From Deltaproteobacteria bacterium (lineage in GTDB: Bacteria; Myxococcota_A; Polyangia; Polyangiales; Polyangiaceae): 41,271 nucleotides of DNA. Below the pieces are notes generated by a model. The model made no database searches and had not been told where the DNA came from. It worked only from the letters and a program-made list of their open reading frames with translations. The number at the start of each line of letters is the position of its first letter. Position 1 is the first letter of the stretch. The position numbers were made by a program, and so were the translations under genes. The stretch spans positions 1-41,271 of the forward strand of contig QJWJ01000312.1 of NCBI GenBank assembly GCA_003235365.1. The letters are read 5' to 3'. Positions 32,962 to 41,271 of the stretch are shown here, one piece after another.

Positions 32962-34092
32962 CTAGAAGCGCGCGGTCAGTTCGGCGCCAGCGGGGGTGAC
33001 GCGGGCCGCGAGCTGCCCATCATCGTCGCCCCATATCGTGAAGTAACCTCCAACCCCTACACCGACCACACCGACGGCCGCCCCCACGAAAAAGAGCGTG
33101 CGGTAGGTGCGAAACTCGCTCAGTTCGTCGGCGTAGCTGCGCGGGCAAACCGGGTCACACACGCCATCGAGTTTCGACTTGGCATTGGCAGCAAGTGCCA
33201 GCGACACGCCGGCGGTTACCGCCCCGACTCCTCCGACTGCAAATGCCGCCGGCACGACCCAAGCCGGCGTCTCCGAGCTCGGTGGAGGCTCATCTCGGGG
33301 CAACGGGGGCGGTGGCGCGGCAACCACGGCCGCCTGCGCTGGTGGCGCTGCCGCCGGCAACGGGATCTCCACCAGCACGCGCTGTTCGGGCTGAACGTCG
33401 ATGGCGCGCGAGAAGTAACTCACCCCGTCTCGACTGGCTTCGACGGCGTAGCTGCCCGGATCGATCGGACGCTGAAGGTTCAGCAAAGCGGGCAGCACTT
33501 GCTCGCCATTGAGAGTGACACGAGTGCCGCCTTCGGGATCGACCCGCAACTCCAAGCGCGGCAGCTTGGCCCCGAGACGTTGGGCGTCTTCCTGCGCATC
33601 GGCCACAGCCCGTCGAAACGGCTCCGGTGCGCGGTCACCCAGGTCAGTCCGGGCGATGGCGTTGAACTTCTCGTAGGCCTCGACCCAACGCCCGAGTTGC
33701 TGCAAGCAGCGACCTTCCATCACCGCAAGCGTTGGTGCGGGAAACAAGGCCTGCGCGCGCCGAAATTGGTCGAGGGCCCGCTCGTACTCACCGGCGTCGA
33801 ACGCGTCAGCGCCACCATTGGCCAATTCACGCGCCGTCACGCGGCGGACCGCAGCTTGAGTCTGCCCAGCTCCGTCGTCCGGCGCAGCACTCGGTACCTT
33901 CGCTGGGGATGAGCCGTTGCCCGATGCGCCCGTCGAACTGGCCGCATCCGCTCCCTGGGCCGCCGCGAAAGCAGACCACGAAGTCAACGCGAGCATCGAC
34001 GCCAAGACGGGGACCCCCCGCCGGCAAATGCCGCACGTGCGAATGAAGTGTAGAAGGTCGGAAGGCAAGCGCAGCTCAGAATCCAAAGTCAC
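32962..34092 (-). CDS. TPR/PEGA-type envelope protein paired with kinase
   Basis: The 376-residue protein begins with a long N-terminal region containing a signal-like hydrophobic segment ('VPVLASMLALTSWSAFAAAQG', in parts) followed by a TPR-like helical pair (about 85-155, 'ADAFDAGEYERALDQFRRAQ', 'CLQQLGRWVEAYEKFN'). A PEGA-like beta domain follows ('VDPEGGTRVTLNGEQV', 'GSYAVEASRDGVSYFSRAI'), then a Pro/Ala linker and two C-terminal transmembrane helices. This layout is common in myxobacterial proteins next to Ser/Thr kinases. The start is GTG at 34092, 17 bases inside the kinase gene end, so they are co-translated; it may be the kinase's partner or substrate. Confidence 0.75.
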   Translation of the reverse strand: MTLDSELRLPSDLLHFIRTCGICRRGVPVLASMLALTSWSAFAAAQGADAASSTGASGNGSSPAKVPSAAPDDGAGQTQAAVRRVTARELANGGADAFDAGEYERALDQFRRAQALFPAPTLAVMEGRCLQQLGRWVEAYEKFNAIARTDLGDRAPEPFRRAVADAQEDAQRLGAKLPRLELRVDPEGGTRVTLNGEQVLPALLNLQRPIDPGSYAVEASRDGVSYFSRAIDVQPEQRVLVEIPLPAAAPPAQAAVVAAPPPPLPRDEPPPSSETPAWVVPAAFAVGGVGAVTAGVSLALAANAKSKLDGVCDPVCPRSYADELSEFRTYRTLFFVGAAVGVVGVGVGGYFTIWGDDDGQLAARVTPAGAELTARF

Positions 34093-35533
34093 GATCTGCC
34101 TTGGGCACCTTGCGCACGCCGCGCGGGGGCGACGGCGACTTCTGATTGGTTGCCTTCCTCGTTTCCTTCTCGGTCGGCTCGGGTCCAGCGAGCTCGAGGT
34201 CGTCGACCTCGTGAACGGGACCGGTTGGTCTCACGTCCGACGGATCGACCGGCGCCACCTTCGGTTCGCGCGCTCGAACTCGAGGCGCGGCAGGCGCCTC
34301 CAGTGCCGGTTTCGACTCGGCCTCGGTCGTGGGCGACCGAAGGATCCACACGATCGAGGTAATGGCTAGGAACGCTGCAACGGCGCCGCCGATGGCGACC
34401 CATGGCCGACGAGAAGCGGCGAGGGGTCGCGCAGCAGGGCGTGTCGCCACCCGACGTGGCCCGGTCGCTCCCAAGGACGCGCGAAGGTCGGGCGGCACCG
34501 TCGATGTGTTGGCGCGCTCCCCCTCTTGCAGCCCTTCGCTGAGCCAAACGGCACGCACCGAGTTGCCAGACACGTCTTCCTTGACGCCATGGTCGTAAAG
34601 CCAGAGCGCAAGCGCCATGCCGAACTCGCTCATCGTTGACCAACGCCTACGTCGGTCTTTGGTGAGCGCCCGTGCGACGATGGCCCACAGCGCCTCGTCG
34701 GCACCGCCCTGATTCGTCATCGGCACCGGCTCGGTGTGGATGATCGCCTGCATCAGCGCGTTGTAGTTCGGTCGGCGAAAGGGTACTTCACCGACGATCA
34801 GCTCATACAAGGCAACACCGAACGACCAGATGTCGGTGCGTGCGTCGATGTCTTCGAGCCCCAGCGCCTGCTCGGGGGACATGTACTCAGGACTGCCGAG
34901 GACGACCCCCTCTTGGGTGAGCTTGCCGTCGCCACCGTGACCGACTTTGGCGATCCCAAAATCGAGAAGTTTGGGCTGAGGACGACCAAAGTCCTCCGTC
35001 GCGACGATGATGTTGCCGGGTTTGATGTCGCGGTGGACGATCGTGCGTTCGTGGGCCAACCGAAGCCCGTCAGCTATGGGCAGCAAGAGCTGCACGGCTC
35101 GGATCGCAGGCTGCGGACCGTCTCGCCGAATCATGTCCGAAAGCGCATTGCCCCGGATGAGTTCCATGACCAAGAACGGGTCGCCGTGGCGCGTCCAACC
35201 GAAGTCGAACACTCGAACCAACGCTGGATGCCCCACACGCGCCGCCGCGTTGGCCTCTCGAGCCATGCGAGACGCACTCTCCGAGCCGGTCTCGGTCGTT
35301 TGGATGAGTTTGATCGCGACGTCGACCCCCAACACCAGGGAGCGCGCAACCCACACGACGCCCATTCCTCCGCGGCCGATCTCACGTTCCAGGCGGTAGC
35401 GATCGTCGATCACTTCCCCCGGCAAGTAACGAGCAGGCCCCTCGCCCCAACCCGAGCTCGTCATCAGATCATCACGGACGACCGTGTGCACTGGTACGGG
35501 GTGGCTCGATTTGCTTGCGTTGGAACTGCCCAT
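34076..35533 (-). CDS. Transmembrane Ser/Thr protein kinase
   Basis: The 485-residue eukaryotic-like kinase has its catalytic domain at about residues 46-310: 'REIGRGGMGVVWVAR' P-loop, Lys75 in 'DVAIKLI', Asp169 in 'HRDIKPGNII', Asp191 in 'DFGIAK', 'SPEYMSPEQAL' and 'DIWSFGVALYELI'. A transmembrane helix (about 379-398) is followed by a Pro/Glu/Lys-rich, presumably periplasmic tail of about 85 residues. It sits in the inner membrane with the kinase inside. The downstream TPR/PEGA gene overlaps by 17 bases. The ATG at 35533 lies just after a GGTTCC-rich region; start likely correct. Confidence 0.93.
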   Translation of the reverse strand: MGSSNASKSSHPVPVHTVVRDDLMTSSGWGEGPARYLPGEVIDDRYRLEREIGRGGMGVVWVARSLVLGVDVAIKLIQTTETGSESASRMAREANAAARVGHPALVRVFDFGWTRHGDPFLVMELIRGNALSDMIRRDGPQPAIRAVQLLLPIADGLRLAHERTIVHRDIKPGNIIVATEDFGRPQPKLLDFGIAKVGHGGDGKLTQEGVVLGSPEYMSPEQALGLEDIDARTDIWSFGVALYELIVGEVPFRRPNYNALMQAIIHTEPVPMTNQGGADEALWAIVARALTKDRRRRWSTMSEFGMALALWLYDHGVKEDVSGNSVRAVWLSEGLQEGERANTSTVPPDLRASLGATGPRRVATRPAARPLAASRRPWVAIGGAVAAFLAITSIVWILRSPTTEAESKPALEAPAAPRVRAREPKVAPVDPSDVRPTGPVHEVDDLELAGPEPTEKETRKATNQKSPSPPRGVRKVPKADRDFGF

Positions 35534-35840
35534 CGACGATCTCGGCTGGTCGCGGAACCTTGGTAGCTTAGCACTGGTATCGGCGATGCCCCGATGGACG
35601 TGGCCGTCAGAGCGACGCGAATATCAAAGTGCTCAAGCGGCGCGAGAGGCATTGCGCCGCGATTGGATAGTTCTCCGGAACTGTCGTCCACCAGTCGCCT
35701 TCGCGCGCGTCGGTGTGCGGATGCAACGCGCCGGCTACCTGCAGCACGGACGAGACCCGAACTTCGAGCGCGCCGAAACAGGACGCGTCCTCTGGTCCTT
35801 GGGCCGGCGTTGGCGCTCCGCCATTTGATCGATTACTTTG
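35534..35840. other. Divergent intergenic region
   Basis: These 307 bases separate the kinase (minus) and the Cys-rich lipoprotein (plus). Arginine-rich open frames cross the spacer but look like shadows; no gene, RNA or hairpin could be supported. Both promoters should lie here. Confidence 0.45.
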
Positions 35841-37118
35841 ATGGGCCGCGTGTTGTCCCATCGAAGCCCGTGCCAGCTGGTTGCATTCGCCGCCTTCACG
35901 AGCGGGTGCGTGCTCTCAGATCCGTACAGCCTCGAGTCGAGCAATGCACTGCGTACCGATGCCGAGTCATCAAGCGGCGAGACGCCGCGCCCCCCGCCAA
36001 GCACGAACCCCGCTCCGGTCGCGCCCAGCGAAACGGTTGAGTACCGTCCGACCCCGACGCCATCGACTCGAGACCCGAGCTCCGGCGCGGGCGGTCAGCC
36101 CGCGCAGCCGGAGCCGCTCCCGACTAGTGGCCAAACGCCGGCGGACGTCCCTATGCCGGATCCGACAATCGCGCAGGCGGATGCAGGTACTCCCATTGAG
36201 GTTCCCCAGGCGCCAGCACCCGACGCGGGCTCGGCGATGTGTGGCGACAGCACGCGGCAGGGCAACGAAGCCTGTGACGGGACGGATCTGGCGCAACAGT
36301 CATGTGTTTCACTCGATCCAGCGACTTACGTGGGCGGCTCTCTGGCATGTGATGGGTCGTGTCGGTTCGACACCAGCGCCTGCGAAGTCGTTCCAACCAC
36401 GGAGTGCGGCAACGGCATCGCCGAAGACGGTGAGGACTGCGATGGCGACGACTTGCGCTCGCAAGGGTGCACCGACGCGGAATTCACCGGGGGCAAGCTC
36501 TCGTGCAACAGCAACTGCGAACTCGACTTCAGCCAGTGCACGTCGGAACAAGCGTGCGATGCGGTCAGCCCCACTCGAACCGGTGTCGTCTACCGAGGTG
36601 ATACGAGTGGCGCCCCAAGCCGCCACAACACCTATTCGTGCACCGCTGGCGGCAAGGGCGGCGACGTCTCCATTGCTTGGTCTGCTCCCTTTTCCGGCTG
36701 CTTCCAGATCATCGTCACTTCCGACAGCGACTTGGACACCATTGCCGCCGTGTACCCGGACTGCGTTTCGTTCAGCGAACTGAGCTGCGACGACAACTCC
36801 GGCACCGACCAGTTCTCGGTCGCGGAGTTCGATGCGGTGGTGGGGACGACCTACGCCATCGTCCTCGACGCTTACTTCGCGAGCGACGAGGGCCCGCTCA
36901 CCCTGCGCATTTCTCCGTGCGCTCCGCCACAGTGGCAATGCGGCAACGAGTTCTACGGCCGCGGCGATGGCTGCGACTGTGGCTGCGGTACCGTCGACTA
37001 CGATTGCGACGACGCCAACAGAGCCTCGTGCGATATCTGCGACGGAGTCGGCTCCTGTGCGCAGAGCGGGTCGTGCAGCGAGGTGAACGACATCGAGAAT
37101 TGGCGCTGCGGTCCGTAG
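35841..37118 (+). CDS. Cys-rich lipoprotein with myxobacterial 'CGNGxxEDGExCD' repeats
   Basis: Predicted 425-residue lipoprotein: signal MGRVLSHRSPCQLVAFAAFTSGC, lipid Cys 23. A Pro/Thr/Ala-rich linker to about residue 130 leads to two Cys-rich repeats ('CGDSTRQGNEACDGTDLAQQ' and 'CGNGIAEDGEDCDGDDLRSQ') of the myxobacterial disulphide repeat type. Next is a beta-rich domain (about 235-360, 'FQIIVTSDSDLDTIAAVY', 'FDAVVGTTYAIVLDAYF') resembling the pre-peptidase C-terminal type, and a Cys-dense tail with 'GDGCDCGCGTVDYDC' and further pairs. It is surface-exposed by prediction. The ATG at 35841 is chosen over a TTG one codon earlier. Function unknown. Confidence 0.78.
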   Translation: MGRVLSHRSPCQLVAFAAFTSGCVLSDPYSLESSNALRTDAESSSGETPRPPPSTNPAPVAPSETVEYRPTPTPSTRDPSSGAGGQPAQPEPLPTSGQTPADVPMPDPTIAQADAGTPIEVPQAPAPDAGSAMCGDSTRQGNEACDGTDLAQQSCVSLDPATYVGGSLACDGSCRFDTSACEVVPTTECGNGIAEDGEDCDGDDLRSQGCTDAEFTGGKLSCNSNCELDFSQCTSEQACDAVSPTRTGVVYRGDTSGAPSRHNTYSCTAGGKGGDVSIAWSAPFSGCFQIIVTSDSDLDTIAAVYPDCVSFSELSCDDNSGTDQFSVAEFDAVVGTTYAIVLDAYFASDEGPLTLRISPCAPPQWQCGNEFYGRGDGCDCGCGTVDYDCDDANRASCDICDGVGSCAQSGSCSEVNDIENWRCGP

Positions 37119-37201
37119 GTGCGGCAGGGCCAGACCGGAGGCCGTCGAGGGAGCCCTTCGCCGGACTGCTTGCAGTGGTCGAAAAGCGCTATGCTGCTGC
37201 A

Positions 37202-38014
37202 ATGGCAGAGCCAGCACCACCGACTTCCACCGAGGCCGCCCGCCTCCAAGTGTTGGCGGTTCACGCGTTCGAACGGATAGACACGCGCGCACTCGCCAAA
37301 CGCACCGATGCCTGGCTCGCATCCAATCCGTTCACGGTTCGCCTGGTCGACGACAGCGTCGCGGTGTGCTTGCGCTACGGAGCGATCGTCTTCTTCGACT
37401 CGACCCAAGTGGCCCAAACGGACTTTCTGGCATTCCTCGAAGGCCAGGGTAACGTGCTACGTCCGACTCCACACGAGACCGAACGACTCGCCGTACTCGT
37501 GGACCCGACGCGCAACGATGCTTCGGAACCCGACCAACTGGTCTTGTCCGATCGAAGCTTTGCGCGCTTGCAACTCGTGGCGGAAGTACTCGGACGCAGC
37601 GTCGCGATGGCGAGCTACGAGCACTCGCTGCGCGAAGCGGCGGACCGAGTCGAACCGCTCGCCAGCGAACTGGCGCGCAGCGGCACGAGCCGCCAGTCCT
37701 CGAAGCAGCTGCTCAAGACACTCGGCTCTGCGTTGCACATTCGTCAGTTGCTGGTTGGCCGGGCCGAGGTGAATGAAAAGCCCGACCTGTTGTGGGATCA
37801 GCCCGCGCTCGAGCGCCTGTACGCAGCACTGATGGAAGACTTCGAGATCCCTGAACGCAACGCCCTCCTCGACGCCAAACTCACCTTGGTGAACGACACG
37901 GCACAGACGGCGCTGAGCCTGGTTCAACACGCCAAGTCTCTGCGAGTCGAGTGGTACATCGTCGGGCTCATCGTGTTCGAGATCGTGCTGACTTTGTTCG
38001 ACTGGGCGCGCTGA
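37202..38014 (+). CDS. RMD1/DUF155 family membrane protein
   Basis: The 270-residue protein matches the RMD1/DUF155 family (Sif2/Sif3, mitochondrial RMND1 in eukaryotes): an N-terminal 'RLVDDSVAVCLRYGAIVFFD' block, the middle helical region, and a C-terminal transmembrane helix 'VEWYIVGLIVFEIVLTLFDW' that is the family hallmark. It would sit in the inner membrane with most of the protein cytoplasmic. The eukaryotic members act in mitochondrial translation; bacterial roles are not clear. The ATG at 37202 (MAEPAPP) is chosen because upstream codons in the frame are Arg-rich shadows. Confidence 0.82.
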   Translation: MAEPAPPTSTEAARLQVLAVHAFERIDTRALAKRTDAWLASNPFTVRLVDDSVAVCLRYGAIVFFDSTQVAQTDFLAFLEGQGNVLRPTPHETERLAVLVDPTRNDASEPDQLVLSDRSFARLQLVAEVLGRSVAMASYEHSLREAADRVEPLASELARSGTSRQSSKQLLKTLGSALHIRQLLVGRAEVNEKPDLLWDQPALERLYAALMEDFEIPERNALLDAKLTLVNDTAQTALSLVQHAKSLRVEWYIVGLIVFEIVLTLFDWAR

Positions 38015-38124
38015 GCAAGTGCCCCTCGATGGCACGGCCGGGCCCCGCGCTGCCCATGAACATGGAGTTGGCGCGTTTTTCGGGATGGTGTTGTGGGTTC
38101 CGTAGTACGCTGACACTCGGCTAC

Positions 38125-38229
38125 ATGGTCAAGTCGCTTGCGCCAATCAGCGAGGAAGAGAAACGGAACGCGCTCCAGCGCGCGCTCGGCAGCATGCGCT
38201 ACCCCGGAGTCTGTCTGAGTTGCCCCTAG
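38125..38229 (+). CDS. Possible 34-residue small protein overlapping the GH2 start
   Basis: An ATG at 38125 opens a frame of 34 codons (MVKSLAPISEEEKRNALQRA and 14 more residues, with a CLSC near the end) that stops at 38229, ten bases into the GH2 gene. The residue mix is helix-like and unlike the Arg-rich shadow frames. No strong ribosome site was seen, and there is no known family. It may be chance. Confidence 0.25.
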   Translation: MVKSLAPISEEEKRNALQRALGSMRYPGVCLSCP

Positions 38230-40808
38230 TCAAGCACCTAGTCAAGCAAAAGAGCCGTTCTTGGGACAGAGCTCGATCCCGTACGCGGGTCCCGCTGGTC
38301 GACGCCTGGCGCTTCCAACGAGAACCGTCGCCGACGGCCAGTGGCCTCCACTACGACGACGTCAAAGCGTGGGTGTTACCCTGCAGCGACTCGTTGAGGA
38401 AGACGCCGGTTCCACGACCACCCCCCAGCGACCTGGACGAAGCTTCCCCGTGGGTGTCGCCCGAGTTCGATGACGGCGACTGGCAGCTAGTCGATCTGCC
38501 CCACGACTCCGCAATCGCCGGGCCTTACACCGACTCGGTGAGTTGCAGCATGGGTCACTTGCCGTCCCCGGGGGTCACCTGGTATCGCAAGACCCTGCAT
38601 TTGCCCGCCGACGACGCTGGCAAGTCGCTGTTCGTCGATTTCGACGGCGCGATGTCACACAGTTTGGTTTGGTTCAATGGGTGCTTCGTCGGTGGATGGC
38701 CTTCGGGCTATACGTCCTTTCGAATCGAGCTGACGCGCTACGCGCGCTGGGGCGACCGCAACGTTCTGGTCGTGCGACTCGACAACCCGGTTCCGACGGA
38801 TGCCCGATGGCAGTCAGGCTCCTCTCGCTGGTATCCCGGCGCCGGCATTTATCGAAATGTGTGGCTGGTCAGCGCCGGACCGCTCCGCGTTGGGCATTGG
38901 GGCACGTTCGTCACGACGCCGGTGGTGTCAGAGGCGTCGGCGACGGTCGCACTTCAGGTGTGCATCGAAAACACATCCAGCGACGACACGCTGGTCAACG
39001 TCACCACCCAAATCTACGAGCTGGACGAGCGTGGGGTCCGGCGCAACGGCGTGGCCGCGCGTACGCTGAACGTTCTGGTGCCTGCGAGCGGCGATGCGAC
39101 CGTCCGACTGCGCTCGACCATCTCCAACCCGAAACTGTGGGGCCCGCCGCCCACGCAGCGGCCGAACCGCTACCTGGCCGTCACGACGCTGCGGCGGGGC
39201 GGGCTCGTTCTCGACGAATACGAGACTCGGTTCGGCATTCGAACCGTCGAGTTTCGACCCGACACCGGCTGCTTCGTAAACGGTGAGCGCATACGCTTGC
39301 AGGGCGTCTGTAATCATCACGACCTGGGCGCGCTGGGAACAGCCGTCAACGTGCGTGCGCTCGAGCGGCAGCTCGACATCCTCGCCGAGATGGGATGCAA
39401 CGCGATTCGTACCGCGCACAACCCGCCCGCGCCCGAACTACTCGAGCTGACTGATCGGCGAGGCTTTCTGGTCGTGGTCGAAGCATTCGACGCGTGGGCA
39501 AAAGGCAAGACCGCGCTCGACTACCACCGGCTCTTCGAGGAATGGCACGAACCCGACCTCAGGGCGCTGATACGCCGAGACCGCAACCACCCGTCGGTGG
39601 TGATGTGGAGCATCGGCAACGAAGTGGTCGAACAGGGCGACGGCGCCGAGGGCGCGGCAATCGCCGCGAAGCTGGTCGCGATCTGCCACGAAGAAGACCC
39701 GACACGCCCGACCGTTTCCGGCATGAACTCGGCGGACCCCGAAAGCCCATTCGCCAAGCGGCTCGACGTCATTGGGCTGAACTATCAGGGAACGGGCGTC
39801 CAGGGCGGTCCCGCTCGATACCCGCACTTCCACGAACGATTCACCGGCAAGCCGATCGTCGGTACAGAAACGACGAATGCCTGTAGCGGTCGCGGGGTTT
39901 ACACGTTCCCAGTAGCACCCCAGAGAGCAGAGCCCGCCAAGAGTGGCCCAGGCGTCGACGACACCTCCAAACAGGTGTGTTCCTACGACCTGTACTTCGC
40001 CGAATGGTCCTATCCGCCCGATGAGGAGTTCGAATCCCAAGATCGGTTCGAGTTCGTCGCCGGAGAGTTCGTCTGGACCGGTTTCGACTTTCTCGGCGAG
40101 CCGACGCCGTTCGACGAATCGCGAAGCTCCCACTGCGGAATCGTCGATTTGGCGGGATTCAAGAAGGACCGCTTCTACCTCTACCAGGCCCGGTGGCGCT
40201 GCGACGTCCCGATGGCTCATCTCTTGCCGCATTGGACGTGGCCAGAGCGCATGGGTCAGGCCACGCCGGTTTTCGTCTACACTTCGGGCGACGAAGCCGA
40301 GCTCTTTCTCAACGGCGTGTCACTCGGCCGCAAGCAAAAGGCGCAGTTCGAATACCGTCTGCGCTGGGACGACGTGGTCTATGAACCGGGTGAACTCGAG
40401 GTCGTCACGTACAAGGCCGGAAGGCCCTGGGCCAAAGACTCCGTCCGAACCGCGGGAGACGCTCAACGCCTCTCGTTGACGACTGATCGAAACGTCATCG
40501 ACGCCGACGGGCGGGATCTTGCCTTTCTGACGGTCTGTATCGTGGACGGTCAGGGTGTGCCGGTTCCCCAAGCGAGCAACCTCATTCGCTTCGAACTCGA
40601 CGGACCGGGAGAGCTCGTCGCCACCGACAACGGCAATCCCACGGACCGCACGGTCTTCTCCTCTCCTGAGCGCCACGCCTTCAGCGGGATGGCTCTGGCC
40701 ATCGTGAGAGCCACGCCGGGACGCAGCGGCAAGATTGCCATCCAGGCGTCATCCCCGGGGTTGGAACCCGCAGCCGTCGAGGTCGCGGCACGCGAGCGGG
40801 CCAGCTAG
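38220..40808 (+). CDS. Glycoside hydrolase family 2 (beta-galactosidase-like)
   Basis: The 862-residue enzyme has the GH2 layout: N-terminal sugar-binding beta sandwich with 'WQLVDLPHDSAI', 'WYRKTLHLPADD', 'FNGCFVGGWPSGYTSFRIEL' and 'SSRWYPGAGIYRNVWL'; an Ig-like middle domain; a TIM barrel with 'GVCNHHDLGALG', 'EMGCNAIRTAHNPPAPELLE', acid/base Glu468 in 'WSIGNEV' and nucleophile Glu550 in 'GTETTNAC'; and C-terminal beta domains including a DUF4982-like part ('FVYTSGDEAELFLNGVSLGR'). No signal peptide is seen, so it is predicted cytoplasmic, unless the start is wrong. The start is TTG at 38220, with GGAG about 11 bases before; two perfect copies of a 12-base sequence encode its first residues. 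The true substrate (beta-galactoside, glucuronide or mannoside) cannot be read from sequence. Confidence 0.9.
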   Translation: MPLVKHLVKQKSRSWDRARSRTRVPLVDAWRFQREPSPTASGLHYDDVKAWVLPCSDSLRKTPVPRPPPSDLDEASPWVSPEFDDGDWQLVDLPHDSAIAGPYTDSVSCSMGHLPSPGVTWYRKTLHLPADDAGKSLFVDFDGAMSHSLVWFNGCFVGGWPSGYTSFRIELTRYARWGDRNVLVVRLDNPVPTDARWQSGSSRWYPGAGIYRNVWLVSAGPLRVGHWGTFVTTPVVSEASATVALQVCIENTSSDDTLVNVTTQIYELDERGVRRNGVAARTLNVLVPASGDATVRLRSTISNPKLWGPPPTQRPNRYLAVTTLRRGGLVLDEYETRFGIRTVEFRPDTGCFVNGERIRLQGVCNHHDLGALGTAVNVRALERQLDILAEMGCNAIRTAHNPPAPELLELTDRRGFLVVVEAFDAWAKGKTALDYHRLFEEWHEPDLRALIRRDRNHPSVVMWSIGNEVVEQGDGAEGAAIAAKLVAICHEEDPTRPTVSGMNSADPESPFAKRLDVIGLNYQGTGVQGGPARYPHFHERFTGKPIVGTETTNACSGRGVYTFPVAPQRAEPAKSGPGVDDTSKQVCSYDLYFAEWSYPPDEEFESQDRFEFVAGEFVWTGFDFLGEPTPFDESRSSHCGIVDLAGFKKDRFYLYQARWRCDVPMAHLLPHWTWPERMGQATPVFVYTSGDEAELFLNGVSLGRKQKAQFEYRLRWDDVVYEPGELEVVTYKAGRPWAKDSVRTAGDAQRLSLTTDRNVIDADGRDLAFLTVCIVDGQGVPVPQASNLIRFELDGPGELVATDNGNPTDRTVFSSPERHAFSGMALAIVRATPGRSGKIAIQASSPGLEPAAVEVAARERAS
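38225..38248 (+). repeat. Tandem 12-base duplication at the GH2 start
   Basis: CCTAGTCAAGCA occurs twice in direct succession (38225-38236 and 38237-38248), so codons 3-10 encode a doubled Leu-Val-Lys-His/Gln. It is in frame and includes the stop codon of the small overlapping frame. A recent duplication or slippage is likely. Confidence 0.85.
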
Positions 40809-41006
40809 ACTAGAACGCAGACAGAACGCGAAGACGACACCTGCGTTGCGGCACCCGCATGTGACGCACTCGCACTTTCGCTCCCCACCTGAGCACGACT
40901 CGCCGCGTCGCGGCTCGGCCGATCGCCACGATCCGCGCTCTGCCGGTCTGAACGGCGCGCCATCGCACCCTTGACTGCAGGCGGGGGACGGGCGAAGGCA
41001 CACGGG

Positions 41007-41271
41007 ATGGATAAGAAAGCTGTCTCCTTTCTGACCTTGGGCGTGCTCGTCGGTTGTCTGATGACCTCCGCGGCGTTCTCGTGGGTCGCCCGGAGCAACG
41101 CTGCGGCCGTCGCGAGCAGTGTGGGGGGTGGAGCCTCCGATACCAAAGCTGCCCCCCGTTCTGCCCTCGTGCTGAAGCTCTCACACGTACTCGACCAGAA
41201 GCACCCGGTGCACGCAGCGATGGCGTACATGGCCGAGCGCCTCGCCGAGAAGTCCAACAACACCGTGCGCC
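41007..41271 (+). CDS. TRAP transporter substrate-binding protein DctP, partial (cut by window end)
   Basis: The reading frame from ATG 41007 runs open to the last base (88 complete codons). It starts with a hydrophobic signal-like segment 'AVSFLTLGVLVGCLMTSAAF' after MDKK, and after a Ser/Gly/Ala-rich stretch shows 'LVLKLSHVLDQKHPVHAAMA' and 'YMAERLAEKSNNTVR'. These match the start of DctP/TRAP periplasmic binding domains ('LKxxHxxxxxHPxxxxxxxFAExxxEKSNGxVx'). It should capture a small organic acid in the periplasm for a TRAP permease whose genes would lie to the right of the window. A GAAGG block is 10 bases before the ATG. Confidence 0.8.
   Translation, partial: MDKKAVSFLTLGVLVGCLMTSAAFSWVARSNAAAVASSVGGGASDTKAAPRSALVLKLSHVLDQKHPVHAAMAYMAERLAEKSNNTVR

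Noticed and set aside
36638..37201. Upstream extension of the RMD1/DUF155 frame into the Cys-rich lipoprotein gene
   Set aside because: The translation is an Arg-rich shadow of the lipoprotein; the family match starts after ATG 37202.

Overview
The window is a high-GC, densely coded piece of a Gram-negative chromosome. The gene content points to a predatory or soil myxobacterium (Myxococcota, probably the Polyangia side). The evidence is a TIGR02147 regulator paired with a lipoprotein, a DUF1592/DUF1552 secreted pair, many acidic or Gly/Pro-rich Cys-containing lipoproteins with 'CGNGxxEDGExCD'-type repeats, several Ser/Thr kinases including one overlapping a TPR/PEGA-type envelope protein, a hybrid histidine kinase, and an ECF sigma factor fused to a zinc finger. 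The organism assignment is inference from families. No rRNA, tRNA, insertion sequence, prophage or CRISPR array was recognised.

Layout. 1-7.7 kb: a TIGR02147 regulator plus lipoprotein, a convergent AraC regulator, a repeat-bearing spacer, then a DUF1592 lipoprotein (with a CXXCH motif) and a Tat-exported DUF1552 protein in one operon closed by a strong hairpin. 7.8-8.3 kb: a peroxiredoxin on the opposite strand. 8.5-16.2 kb: a minus-strand cluster for a nonulosonic-acid (sialic-acid-like) glycan. Transcribed right to left it holds an unrecognised protein, a GT-B glycosyltransferase, a small protein resembling GT42 sialyltransferases, two tandem paralogous putative glycosyltransferases (DUF6716-like), a NeuB-type synthase that lacks the SAF domain, and a CMP-nonulosonate synthetase fused to a HAD phosphatase. 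An FkbM methyltransferase diverges from its left-hand (5') end. 17.9-21.8 kb: two convergent lipoprotein genes, one with a carbohydrate-binding-like beta domain and one with leucine-rich L-domain-like repeats; the latter is overlapped by a winged-helix regulator gene. 22.0-24.2 kb: a membrane hybrid histidine kinase.

24.4-26.3 kb: a compact redox operon (ECF sigma with zinc finger, thioredoxin, a 67-residue Cys-rich protein, DUF302 protein). 26.3-27.3 kb holds no convincing gene. 27.3-41.3 kb: an SGNH hydrolase, a soluble Ser/Thr kinase, a small membrane protein, a discoidin-domain lipoprotein, a STAS/SEC14-like protein, a kinase/TPR pair, a Cys-rich lipoprotein, an RMD1/DUF155 membrane protein, a GH2 glycosidase, and the start of a TRAP-transporter substrate-binding protein cut by the window end.

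The most unusual part is the nonulosonate cluster. It appears able to make a nonulosonate (possibly through a 9-phosphate intermediate that the fused HAD domain would dephosphorylate), activate it with CTP, and transfer it with transferases not closely matching any standard set. Genes for making the precursor amino sugar (a UDP-GlcNAc 2-epimerase and similar) are not in this window.
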